Assembly: GCA_050084985.1 (NCBI GenBank) | Contig: JBITNC010000001.1 | Span: forward strand, 30,814,001 to 30,878,000 | DNA length: 64,000 nt | DNA from: Nageia nagi | Taxonomy: Eukaryota > Pinophyta | Direction: 5' to 3' | Part shown: one piece after another, positions 1 to 9,789 of the stretch | How the letters are laid out: every line of letters begins with the position of its first letter | How positions within the stretch are numbered: the stretch's first letter is position 1 | The notes under the pieces: model-generated | The model's input: only the letters and a program-made list of their open reading frames with translations | The model's database searches: none | Told to the model about the DNA's origin: nothing | Program-made: the position numbers and the translations under genes

Positions 1-16
1 GAAGAATACTCAACAT

Positions 17-428
17 TCATAGCATCATCCCACTCCTGTATTCATGTGCCTGTGAAAAGGTTTGGGGATCACCCAAAATTGACTGACAAACAAGGCCAGT
101 CCCAATGGAAGGAGGGCGTCTAGAAGATGGAAGATCCTGGATAAAAGGAAGAGCCTCCTCAATAGTAGTTCGTGCCCACTTAGGCAAAGGGGCACTAGTA
201 GAATCAACGAGGGATGTAGAAGCCTCAACTGTGGTAGCAGGTGCTGTGACTGGTGAAGGAGGAGCAGTGCTAGAATCATCCTCAATCATATCAATCATAG
301 GAGAAATATCAAGAGAAGGAGAAGGGGAGAAGAAGAAGGAGTGTCAGAGCAATGAAGTCGCTCATCAAACTGTACATGAGTATGAAAGAAGACATCATGT
401 GTAGCAGGATCAATGAGTCGATAAGCCT
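17..428 (-). pseudogene. copia integrase-RT linker
   Basis: After the integrase core the minus strand continues with YRLIDPATHDVFFHTYVQFDE, a standard copia post-integrase segment, then a Ser/Pro/Thr-rich linker (residues such as STAPPSPVTAPATT and PLPKWARTTIEEALP). The reverse transcriptase should begin just outside the window. A frame change separates it from the integrase frame, near 425. Confidence 0.7.
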
Positions 429-1175
429 TCATGTCTTCACAATAGCCAACAAAAATGAGTGGTGTACTTTCTTATCCAAAGCCTTTCTTTTCTGCTTCGG
501 AATATGAGCCCAAGCATAACTCCCAAAAACTCGAAAAGATGAGACATCAGGCTTAATTCCAAACCAAGCCTCTTCTGGAGTAATATGATCAAGAGCTCTA
601 TGGGGTGTACGATTTTGAATATAATTAGCACAATTAACTACCTCAGCCCAAAAAATAGGGGGTAATTCTCTAGAATGCATCATGCAGTTAGCCATTTCCT
701 TGAAAGTATGATTCTTCCTCTCAGCCACACCATTCTGTTGAGGTGTGTAAGGGACAGAATGTTGATGTATAATCCCATGAGCAGTAAGAAAATTAGAAAA
801 CTCAGTGCTAAAGTACTCCCCCCCATTATTAGTATGAAGCTTTTTGATGCATGTGGAAGCCTGATTCTCAACTAAAGCTTTGAAAACTTTAAAGTGAGAG
901 AGAACATCACTTTTGTACTTGAGAAAATATACCCAAGTACGTCTTGAGAAATCATCTATAAATGTCAATGCATACTTAGCTCCCTTGAAAGAAGGTGTGG
1001 GAAAAATCATCAAATCACTATGAATCAACTCCAAAGATGAAGATGCTCGATGGGATTTTCCTTTGGGAAAAGGATCTTGATGTTGTTTACCAAGTGCACA
1101 ACCTGGACAAACACCATCACTGGAAGAAACCTTAGGTAATCCCAAAACCATATTATGAGTGCTCAACTCCTTCAA
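429..1175 (-). pseudogene. copia integrase core with catalytic Asp changed to Asn
   Basis: This 248-codon open frame holds the end of the HHCC zinc region (CPGCALGKQHQDPF), then the rve core: HSDLM (Asp at residue 54), LHTNNGGEY (residues 113-121) and QNGVAERKNHT (Glu at residue 152). The family motif is TDNGGEY, so the second catalytic Asp is Asn here (residue 116, codon at 828-830, GAT to AAT). The downstream WAEVVNCANYIQNRTPHRAL and PEEAWFGIKPD segments are normal. Integrase inserts the element cDNA in the nucleus; this copy should be inactive even where open. Confidence 0.9.
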
Positions 1176-1732
1176 ATACCTATAATTAAGATGGCCAAAT
1201 CTTTCATGCCAAATTTTACTCTCAAAATCTGCATGAGCAACAAGGCATGAACCTGAAGAAGTATCAAAACCCTTAAAAAATACAATCGTGCATCATGATC
1301 ATTAACACCTTGACAAATAAGTGATTGTGGATCCTTTAGACTTCTAATCTTTGCTCCATGAGGGGTAAACAAAACAGTTTTCCCTATGCCAGAAGTGCAT
1401 ATCTGATAGATGGAAAGAAGATTTGCTGAAATATTGGGCACATACAATACATTGTAGATACAACCATCATCAACCACAATATCTCCTTGTCCTTGAACAG
1501 GAAGAAAGGTAGAGTCTCCTACCTCAATGCTAGAAGTTGTACTAGAAGAGAGTAAGGTGAATGACTCTTGGGAAGAGGTCATGTGATGGGAAGCACCAGA
1601 ATCTAAAACCCATTGTTGTGAACAAGATTTAGAAGTTTGACCTTGGACATTAAGGGCTTTACCATGTTCTTTTGGGGCAACAACCTTATTTTTTTTATGG
1701 TTTCTTCTAAATCTTGCAACTTTTTCCAACAC
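1172..1732 (-). pseudogene. copia aspartic protease and start of integrase region
   Basis: The frame carries the copia protease signature LDSGASHHMT, with the catalytic Asp codon at about 1601-1603, followed by VQGQGDIV and NVLYVPNISANLLSI, typical of the retropepsin fold. The protease cleaves the Gag-Pol polyprotein. Near ARLYFLR the frame slips and reads out of frame to its stop; the true path continues in the next frame as a GAG-pre-integrase domain. The active site is intact but a frameshift separates it from the integrase. Confidence 0.88.
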
Positions 1733-2040
1733 CTAGTGGCAGGATGACCCTCCTTTTTATAATAGGTACAAGTGGTGTTAGATTTCTCCTTTTTAGTAGA
1801 AGGAGTTGGCTTGGGAGAAGGTGCAGTGGGTTTAGATTTAGCTTTAGATTTGCCTTTCCCTTTGGGAGTGGATGCAACTAAAGCTTTGGAAGAAGAGGTA
1901 GAAGACTCAAGAGTGGAAAGTTTGATCTCTTCCCTAGTAAGTCTTTCACAAAACTCTTCTAAGCTAGGCAAAGTAAAATTTGTCCCAAGTGCATCCATAG
2001 TAGACAGAAATGTAGAGGCAAAAAATTTGGAAAGGTCCCC
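1603..2040 (-). pseudogene. gag: copia gag C-terminal part with altered zinc knuckle
   Basis: The frame continues gag after the frameshift: STMDALGTNFTLPSLEEF, a Ser/Lys/Pro-rich stretch, then a zinc-knuckle-like CTYYKKEGHPATRC. The family consensus is CX2CX4HX4C. Here the second Cys is Tyr (TGT/TGC to TAT/TAC, a G-to-A change), so the knuckle would not bind zinc normally. A second slip near 1700 passes into the protease frame. The knuckle normally binds the element RNA for packaging. Confidence 0.85.
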
Positions 2041-2500
2041 TCAATTTTGAAAGAATGAGATACACACAATCTTTGTCTTCCTTCTTTTTACCACTTCCTT
2101 TTAATTGTGTGAGAATTTCCTTGAATTTTGTGAGGTAGTCAATAATTGTAGAGAAATCATCAGGAGAAAGTGCTGTGAGTTCTGCTTCAAGCTGCATAGA
2201 CCTTATGTGATCAACCTTACCAAACAAATTTGCAAGTTTGTCCATACATTCAAAAGGGGTTTTACATCCATCTAAGTGAAACCAAAGGCTTTCACTTATG
2301 CTTGAACTAATTTGTCCCATTGCCTCATACAATTTCCCTTTATGCACAAAAATCTCATACTCTTTAGTGAATGTGGGTTGCTCCTCTTCAAGAAGATGAG
2401 TGAGCCCTTTTTGTGCAATTAAATTCAAAAATCTTGGTTTCCATGTGTGGTAGTTATGTGGTGTTAATAGTTCAATTGTTGTTGTAGAAGAAGAAGCCAT
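1964..2500 (-). pseudogene. gag: copia gag, N-terminal part (UBN2 family)
   Basis: This is a 178-codon frame starting MASSSTTTIELL with a YHTWKPRFL motif and a LWFHLDGCKTPFECMDKLANLF-like core, cut here to short motifs: WFHLDG, KTPFECMD and LTQLKGSGKKKEDKD. Plant copia gags with a UBN2/DUF4219 fold have this arrangement; the protein forms the virus-like particle in the cytoplasm. The start is the first ATG after a long untranslated stretch. The frame leaves the true path near 2035-2045, after KLRGPF, where a one-base slip moves the protein into the next frame (FLSTMDALGTNF). Gag is therefore continuous in origin but frameshifted now. Confidence 0.88.
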
Positions 2501-3480
2501 CTTGCTGAATCACACAACACAAAGGGTGCAAAAAAATTGCACCAACACCAAATAACACCCCACCCAAATTTTATTAATGCTTCAAAGAATCCCCCCCCAA
2601 GAAAATTGCCTTTATAGTTCAGGCTGAAGCTTACAACCAAGAGAAGCCACAAAGAGCTCACTTCCTGCTTTACAACGTAAAAAACAAGACTTCAATCTGA
2701 GTCCGTTTGCTCAAAAATTGCAATTAAATGCAATTGCACCAGATTTAATTAAAAAAGGGCCTAACAAATTATTAAAAATTTTGCACGGGAGGAGGCGGAG
2801 CCCGGTAGGTGCATGCGCTGTGTGGAAGGTGAAGCGCGTGGGAGGAGACGATGCGTGGGAGGAGGCAGCATGTAGGAGGAGGTAGCATGTGGGAGTAGCA
2901 GAGGTGAAGCATGGCAGGGAGGAGCTGAGGTGCGCACACAGAGGCACGATGCGAGGCATGCAGAGGCATGATGCGAGGTGCACGCATGGAGGGAGGAGCT
3001 AAGGTCCAGTAGAGGATCTCCCAAACCCTCGACAAGCCAGCTTATTTCTCATCCGCTGAACTCTGATTGCATCTAGGTCAAGAAAACACCGAAAATAGCA
3101 TGATCTACATCCAGGCTGAGAAAACACCTAAAATAGCACAATCTACGTCCAGGTCGAGAAAACACCAAAAATAGCACGATCTTTGCTCAAAATCCCCACA
3201 GTCGAACCATAAACACCAGATGACGTGATAAATATTCAAAATGCCTAGAGTTGAACCATGAATTGCTACGAGCAGCGATGCAAAGCAGCAGTGGTGGAAA
3301 GAGGTCGTAAAGAATGGTGATGCAAGACAGCAACGATAGAGGCGGGGAGACAGAACCCACAGGCTGAAACACATGCGTGCATGCAGATCTTGTGAAGACA
3401 AAGACATGAGAGAGGACCCAACTATCAAATAAATGGGTATCAAGTTATCATTTGTATCAATGCCTTTGAGTTATGGTGTT
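2501..3480. other. G+C-rich upstream stretch of the copia element
   Basis: Right of the gag start, on the minus strand, lies a C8 run (2591-2598), a TATA-like CTATAAAGG (minus strand, about 2611-2619) and a purine-rich, G+C-rich block at about 2790-3010 that stands out in an AT-rich window. The block is built from degenerate GGGAGGAG, GCATG and AGGTG words. It may be the element leader or LTR. Several overlapping open frames here on the minus strand are low-complexity and look spurious. Confidence 0.5.
3070..3183. repeat. 38-bp tandem repeat, three copies
   Basis: Units start at 3070, 3108 and 3146 and share the core AGAAAACACC followed by AAAATAGCA and GATCT/AATCTA. Copies differ at a handful of positions, mostly C/T and A/G. 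Confidence 0.88.
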
Positions 3481-3763
3481 CTCCCAAATTAGAATATGAT
3501 TTAATGATATATTTCTATCTTCTATGGCCTATAGAAAAGCCCAAAATAATGGTCGATTGTACTCACAACCAGACTTTAAGATATCGAGAATGACTCATTT
3601 CAATCACACAAACCGTGACATCTGAACACTTAGATTATTGTGTTCTAGAAATTTATCATAATCAAGTGGTATTAGATTTTAGTTTTTTGTTTAGTTCAAC
3701 ACATTGTTCATTTAATCCTGATGCAGTTCAAACTCGATTTGAATGTGTCACGAATAGATTTCC

Positions 3764-3874
3764 TAGAAAAATCATAAAATCCTAAAAAATAGAAAAATCA
3801 TAAAATTCTAAAAAATAGAAAAATCATAAAATCCTAAAAAATAAAAAATCATAAAATCCTAAAAAATTGAAAAA
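3764..3874. repeat. 26-bp tandem repeat, about four copies
   Basis: The unit is TAGAAAAATCATAAAATCCT plus AAAAAA; the ATCATAAAAT core recurs at 3771, 3797, 3823 and 3848. The last unit is one base shorter. Confidence 0.88.
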
Positions 3875-4263
3875 TATAAAACACATAAAATTTATAAAAT
3901 TAAAAAATATACCTAGATGGGAACATCTAGAGGTCACTTGGCAATTGGGTGCCCTGCCCTTGTATGATGTAAATATATGTTGCATGTCATTGTAATAGTG
4001 ATTATCTAGTAAATGTGTAATGTATGAAAAGGTTATCTTAGAATAATCTCCTTGTTATCACTACATTCATTTTATCCTTTCTTTCATAAAGAAATGACAT
4101 ACCCTAGATGATAGAAAAACATAAAATTTGTATGTTTGAAGAAAAATCAAAAACTCCAAACACTTAATACATTAAGGAATTCTAAGAGAATTTGAATGAA
4201 ATTATTTTAGAAACATTAAGAGTGAAAAATTACATATCTATCCTATTATTCGCTTCATCCTGA

Positions 4264-4371
4264 ACCCAAGAATCATTTGGTAAAAAAAAAAATATATATA
4301 TATATATATATAGATATAAAAAAAAAGATATGACAAAAAAAAATTTTACATAATATCAATGATTCTTGGGT
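4264..4371. repeat. 14-bp perfect inverted repeat flanking a TA microsatellite
   Basis: ACCCAAGAATCATT at 4264-4277 is the exact reverse complement of AATGATTCTTGGGT at 4358-4371. Between them lies an A-run and a (TA)n tract at about 4292-4312. It could fold as a hairpin with a roughly 80-nt AT-only loop, or be the remnant of a small inverted-repeat element. Confidence 0.75.
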
Positions 4372-4788
4372 GATTACAATATCCTCTATTGGGGCTATGG
4401 ATGCCTGATTGGCAATAGAGCAAGGTTGTAGCGAGATCAAGGTGGTTAAGCAACTTTCTATGGACCTCTATACATTCCATATGGATGGATTAGCTCATTA
4501 ATGTTTCTGAGATAATTCCATGTCAAATGATCTAAGAAGGGAAATGAATGTCACTACACACATGGAGTTTTAGGTTTTTTATCAACATATAATAATATTG
4601 TTTAATATCATCTTAGGTTGTTAAATCTTGAAATAAAGAAAGATAAGGTAGATGTTATAATAACTTGGTTATTAATTCAAAGGTCACTGAATCTTTTTGT
4701 TATAATGAATATCCTTCATATTATATAATTTGTTGGTGTTTAGGATCATTTGTTTTATTTTGTTAAACCCATTTTTTACTATTATATA

Positions 4789-5228
4789 TTACCTTTGAAC
4801 ATTATTAAAATTTGCTTTTCTTTGGTAAGGATAAGAATGATTATTTATTATTCTCCTAACCAAGATAAAGTTAATGTTCATATACATCCTATCTTTGAAC
4901 ATTATTAAAATTTGCTTTTCTTTGGTAAGGATAAGAATGATTGTTTATTGTTCTCCTAACCAAGATAAAGTTAATGTTCATATGCATCCATACGTCATTA
5001 GTCTCTATTACCTTTAAACATTATTAAAATTTGCTTTTCTTTGGTAAGGATAAGAATGATTATTTATCATTCTCCTAACCAAGATAAAGTTAATGTTTAT
5101 ATGCATCCATACGTCATTAGTCTCTATTACATTTGAACATTATTAAAATTTGCTTTTCTTTGGAAAGGATAAGAATGATTAGTTATTGTTCTCCTGACCA
5201 AGATAAAGTTAATGTTCATAACATCCAT
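4789..5228. repeat. 119-bp tandem repeat, four copies (two short)
   Basis: Copies begin near 4789, 4890, 5009 and 5128. The two central copies are about 119 bp; the outer ones are about 100 bp because they lack or end before a segment ATACGTCATTAGTCTCTAT. Every copy contains an imperfect palindrome: CTTTGGTAAGGATAAGAAT on one side and ATTCTCCTAACCAAG on the other. Confidence 0.9.
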
Positions 5229-6000
5229 AAAGAATTAGTTTACCATGTCAAGTGGTTTATTATAAAAAATTGCCAAGTACAGAAAATGATGCATCTGATT
5301 CCACAAAATTTAATAAAAATATGTCCTTAAATAATCTTAAATCTAGAAGATTTAATATTTGAAAATAATGATTCTTAATTAATTAAGTTAATATATGTAT
5401 TTTAGATATTTTAAATAATATCTAAAGTCAATATAAAAATTTAAATTCATTTTTTAAATGATGTACTAAAATATTTATTAAGTTATCATTAGAAACTAGG
5501 ATATTAATGATTAGTTATCAAATTTAAATCATGTTTGCATACATCACACAAAACCATTGTCATCATTTATAAAATATGTTATTAATCATTAAATTAATTA
5601 ACAGGTTAATTAGCCGCAATTTATAATCAATCAATTATTTAAACAAATTATTTTATTTCATGTTATCAAGTATCCTCATATAGCTCATAATTATATCTAT
5701 GCATCATACATTCTGAAAGTTACATCTATCATCAACATCTATTCATCATCAAGTAATTAAAAAATAATTATTATAACCTACATAATATCACATCATATTT
5801 ATAATATAGAAAATGTAAGATCATACATCAAGAATCATAGAAATACTATAACATACCATCAGTCTATCCATCACACAATAAAAATAATCTAAATAGTATA
5901 TCAAGAAAATATAACACCATAATCATCATATCAGCATGAGCCATAATGCTAATAAATAAAAGTACATCATATATATATCATCAAAATAGGAATATCAATG
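5229..6000. other. AT-rich stretch, nothing recognised
   Basis: Very AT-rich sequence with many ATCAT and AATTA words and no coding pattern or repeat I could define. Confidence 0.6.
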
Positions 6001-6318
6001 TCATCCAGTAGATACAATATCATCATGAGGATCACCAGGATGCTATAAAGAACCCTCATCCCTAGTAATGGATCTCAAGCCTATAGCATATGTACAAGGA
6101 GATACACCCCTAGCAGTAGACTGCGATCGAGAAACTGATGTTGCATGACAACTACGACTCCCTGAATGACCCAAGCCACCAGAAAATGGTGAATAAGGAA
6201 ACCCTGATATTGGCCTATGTGGTGAACTAGGACCATCTGAAAAATATCTCAGGAAACTAGGTAGCTAAAGCTCCACAGCCCTGCGATAATAATTCTGCTC
6301 TCTCAATTGATCTTCCAT
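6001..6318 (-). pseudogene. decayed frame of unknown function, Ser/Arg-rich
   Basis: Starting at an ATG (6318-6316) the minus strand reads 106 codons in one frame with two internal TAG stops, at codon 18 and near the end; a TAG here could be a former TGG or CAG. The frame is less AT-rich than its surroundings. It opens MEDQLREQNYYRRAVEL and is then Ser, Arg, Gly and Pro-rich, with SPHRPISGF and SRSQSTARGVSP. The composition suggests a disordered tail. I do not recognise the family; the end of a transposase-derived protein is one guess, without direct support. Confidence 0.45.
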
Positions 6319-7162
6319 GAAAACTATTTTGTTTTAAAAACCCTCGCATCATGGATCATTAGCGATCATTATGTCGATCATCAACAATTTAAATTAAATT
6401 GATAATGATTATTGATTGGCAACAATTCATAAGTAATCATTGGCAATTTATATTATTTGAAAATGTACAAAATGAAGTATATTTTCTTTAAATATCTTAA
6501 AATTTATTTGTGTATAGACAAAAAATTAAAAAGCTTCATTCACTAAGGTGAAAGTGAATACATTATAAATCACATTATTTTTTGCCTAGAAGAATGCTCC
6601 AATGTCACATGACTACCAAATACATCGGCACATGAAGGACTAGTATTGAGTAAACTTACTAGGGTAAAATGATTAAAATCGCTATTAAAACAAGTCTAAA
6701 CACAAGAAATTAAGATATTCATAGCAAAATATACTATTATAAAGATAGTATTTTTACTATATAAATCCATGATGATCACTTTACAGTCATTAACAATAAT
6801 AAAAGATTATCAACGATCCTGGACTAAGTCAAATACAAAAAATAGATCAAACTAAGTTTGAGCTCAAATGGCAAAAAAATCACAGGATGTAAGAGATCAT
6901 CTCGAAACCTCGTTGTCAATACAAAGGATAATACTATTACAATTCATATATTAAAGAAAACTTATACGGTATAGGTGCGCTTAGACATGCAAAATGACAT
7001 AACAGAAATGTCATGCAACTGTCACACAAGCTCAATACATCATCATATTGAAAATAGTCACTTTCGAAGTTATCAACTTTATCAAACAATAAAGCTTCTC
7101 ATTATATATTTTTCGAAATTATCAACCCTATCTTTGGTTGATAATTCAAAAAAGGGGCAAAA
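6319..7162. other. AT-rich stretch, possibly internal to a plus-strand LTR element
   Basis: No domain is recognisable. Its right end is a purine tract (AAAAAAGGGGCAAAA) directly before TGTAGACAC at 7163, so it may be the 3' internal part of a decayed plus-strand retrotransposon. Confidence 0.4.
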
Positions 7163-7900
7163 TGTAGACACTCAAAATAAACCCTATCTTTAATTTAATA
7201 AATAAATAAATAAAACAAGTATTTTTTCTAATATATATTACATTAAAATAATTGTTGATTAAGATTGTGTAATATATGCGCTATGAATAATCTTAACCAA
7301 AGTAAATCAAGAACAGACTATGGGGATAGTCTGATCTCTGGAGAAGGCCGATTCCTTATTTATTGGGCATAGAAAAAGTAATAGGAAAGGAAATAAAAAG
7401 GAGTAGAGTGTGAGGAATTTAAGCAAAAGGCTTAGGGTAACAAGAGAGAAAGCAAAGGTGGATCACTAGTTCAGCGTAGGCTTTCACAGTGTGTGAAACC
7501 TTGGCCTAAATCTAGTGTAACAGCTACAGTACAAGCTCTCACTCTCTAATAGTTTCCCAGCTTTACTCCACCATGTAGCAGACAGAGTTATACTAGCAAC
7601 TCACAATTATCATTCATGAAACAAGCCAAGCTGCCACGATGTAACCAAATTAAGAATGATAATTACGAATGCTAGATAAGAAAGGTCAAGATGGTTTCAT
7701 ATTACTGATAAAAACTACAGGCCTTCGAGAATAAATGTAAAGAGCAATACTAGGTTTTTGACTCTTCTTTCACTTTATTTTCATATACTTATACTGTAGT
7801 AACAATAGTTACAAGAATTGCAGAATAGAAACATTTACAAAAATGGCTTCAAGATTCTAGCCTTATTTTAACTGATACTACCTACATACACCACTTGGTA
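7148..7900 (+). other. possible polypurine tract and LTR start
   Basis: AAAAAAGGGGCAAAA (7148-7162) followed at once by TGTAGACACTC (7163) has the layout of a gypsy polypurine tract plus 3' LTR start. The minus-strand LTR ending at 14,411 also starts TGTAGACAC. The far end is not resolved and no second copy was found. The sequence to about 7900 has no coding signal. Confidence 0.4.
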
Positions 7901-7984
7901 GAATATTATAAAAATGGGGTAGATTGCAGATGATATAGCTTCTTGATAACTATGATCTGACCTCTTACTGGCCTTGTCTCTACA

Positions 7985-8735
7985 TTCTGGAATGTTCTAC
8001 TCATCAGCTCCAGCTATTTGATCACTTCTTGATGACCTCATCACTTCTGGGACCTAGTTTCATTCAAAAATGTGAACATTGCTCTCCCCATGATGTCATC
8101 TTCATACTTCCAGAATGCTCTATTCATCAACTCTGGCTATTTGATCATTCCTTGATGACCTCATCACTTTCGGGACCCGGTTTCATTCAAAAATGTGAAT
8201 ATTGTTCTCCCTGTGATGTCATCTTCATACTTTTGGAATGCTCTACTTACCAGCTTTGACTATTTGATCACTCCTCGATGACCTCATCACTTCTGGAACC
8301 TGATTTCATTCAAAAATGTGAACATTGTTCTCCCTATGATGTCATCTTCATACTTTCAGAATGCTCTACTCACTGGCTCCAGCTATTCGATCACTCCTCG
8401 CTAACCTTATCATCTCTAGAACCTAGGGTTTTTCACAACTGAGCTTTATCATTTCCTTCCAAAATGCTTTACTCACCAGCTCTAGCTATTTGCTCACTCC
8501 TTGATGACCTCATCATCTCCAAAACCCAGGTTTTCCCACAACTAAGCTTTATCATTTCCTTTTAGAATGCTTTACTCACTAGCTCTGGCTATTTGATCAC
8601 TCCTTGCTGACCTCATCCTCTCTGGAACCTGGGCTTTTCCACAACTAAGCTTTATCCTTTCTTCTGTGATGTCATCATTTCATTCCAGAATGCTTTATCT
8701 ATTGACTCTGACCTATTTTGTTTGCTCTAGAAAAA
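7985..8735. repeat. minisatellite of 123/104-bp units, about seven copies
   Basis: Units begin with a TTC(C/T)(A/G)GAATG word at 7985, 8108, 8231, 8353, 8457, 8560 and 8683. Spacings are 123, 123, 122, 104, 103 and 123 bp. All copies share CTATTTGATCACT and TGATGACCTCATCA. The 104-bp type replaces the TCATTCAAAAATGTGAACAT block with CCACAACTAAGCTTTATC. A plus-strand open frame at 8029-8259 is the repeat read twice and I do not count it as a gene. Confidence 0.93.
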
Positions 8736-9779
8736 CTCCCAGGGATCTTAAAATGAACTCATGATTGCAAGTAAAGTACACCGGGGCTTCAATAAAGAAT
8801 TTATTATGTATTATAACTCCTTATGAAAGCATTAAATAAGATTTAAAATTATATTATCAGATCAATCTTTTCGAATATATATAAAACAAGTGGTCTTACA
8901 ACCCTTGTCATTAAAAAATGACCATAGAGTGACCATCCTAATGTTAATATATAATCGCTAAAAAATTGACGATGATCTAAGATGATCATCGATGATCCAT
9001 GAACATTTAAACAACAAACAAATCTAAGCCTGGAATAGCCTAGTACGTATAATTTGTAATCATGAATACAGATGGAAGATAACAACACTTCAAAATTTAG
9101 TCTAAGAGGTTACCTGGAATCTTGTGACGCCAAAATAAATGAATAACAAACCTTGAAGCTTATAAATTGAAGCTTTGTATGTGAACAAAGGGACCCAATC
9201 TGACTGTAGCGAAGCTCTGCTAAAATCAAATCAAGAGATTATTAGCAAAAGGTTGTAAGCTTGATTAATAGTAAATCTCATATCAATTATATTTCCATAT
9301 TATGTTATTCATTTGCTAATTAATATGTATGAACAGGTATGCTTTTGATGCTTTGTTCATTTTCTATGTGCAGGGTCAATACAGAAAAAGAATGATGGAA
9401 GTAAGAGTGAAGGAGAACAATAAGGAATAGACAAAAACACTTCAAAATTCTGTGAAGATTACTCCAATGCATACAGATCTGATCATCGATGATTCAAAGA
9501 TCGTTCAGCGGTGATTCACCAGATCGATAACAAAGGCCAAAGGTTTACAATGAACACAATGATGGCATAGAGAATGTAGAGTCATGTTTCAATCATTACC
9601 AATCTACACTGATTGTTACCAATCCATAACGATCGTTGTCGATGCTAATTACAACAAATCAATAAAAACTCACTTCTTGTATTCAAATACTTTAGAATAT
9701 AATATCATTATTATTATTGATGTGTATTGTTGAATATGTTCATGATTAATTATGTTGAATGATTTATCTGTCTAAATTG
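8736..9779. other. non-coding stretch with GATC/ATCG-rich words
   Basis: No coding frame is recognised. Around 8960-9000 and 9480-9660 there are clusters of GATCATCGATGAT, GATCGTT and ACCAATC words. A minus-strand TTGGCGTCACAAG near 9115-9135 resembles a primer-binding site, but no LTR pair could be matched to it. Confidence 0.4.
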
Positions 9780-9789
9780 TATTTTAGGT

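Larger units (their letters stand above)
1..2500 (-). mobile_element. Ty1/copia retrotransposon, 5' part, truncated by window edge
   Basis: Reading right to left, the segment encodes a UBN2-type gag, a zinc knuckle, an aspartic protease, the GAG-pre-integrase zinc region and an integrase core, the Ty1/copia order. Reverse transcriptase and RNase H would lie left of base 1. Three frames are needed to follow the polyprotein, so at least two frameshifts are present. The 5' LTR should lie above 2500, but I could not fix its edges: no convincing TGGTATCAGAGC-type primer site is visible next to the gag start. Confidence 0.9.
3481..4788. other. AT-rich non-coding stretch
   Basis: No coding frame or element protein is recognisable. 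It contains the 26-bp tandem repeat, the TA microsatellite and the inverted repeat listed separately. The remainder looks like degraded intergenic sequence. Confidence 0.6.

Noticed and set aside
2711-3035. Three overlapping minus-strand open frames rich in Cys, His, Ser and Pro
   Set aside because: They read the same G+C-rich repetitive block in different frames; amino-acid composition follows the repeat words, and no domain or start context supports a gene.
3764-5228. Regularly spaced repeats that could suggest a CRISPR array
   Set aside because: Repeats are head-to-tail with no unique spacers, and the window is plant nuclear DNA.
8029-8259. 76-codon plus-strand frame
   Set aside because: It is the 123-bp minisatellite unit translated about twice; open by chance because the unit length is a multiple of three.
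9115-9135. Primer-site-like TTGGCGTCACAAG on the minus strand
   Set aside because: No LTR end (CA) directly before it and no matching LTR pair in the window.
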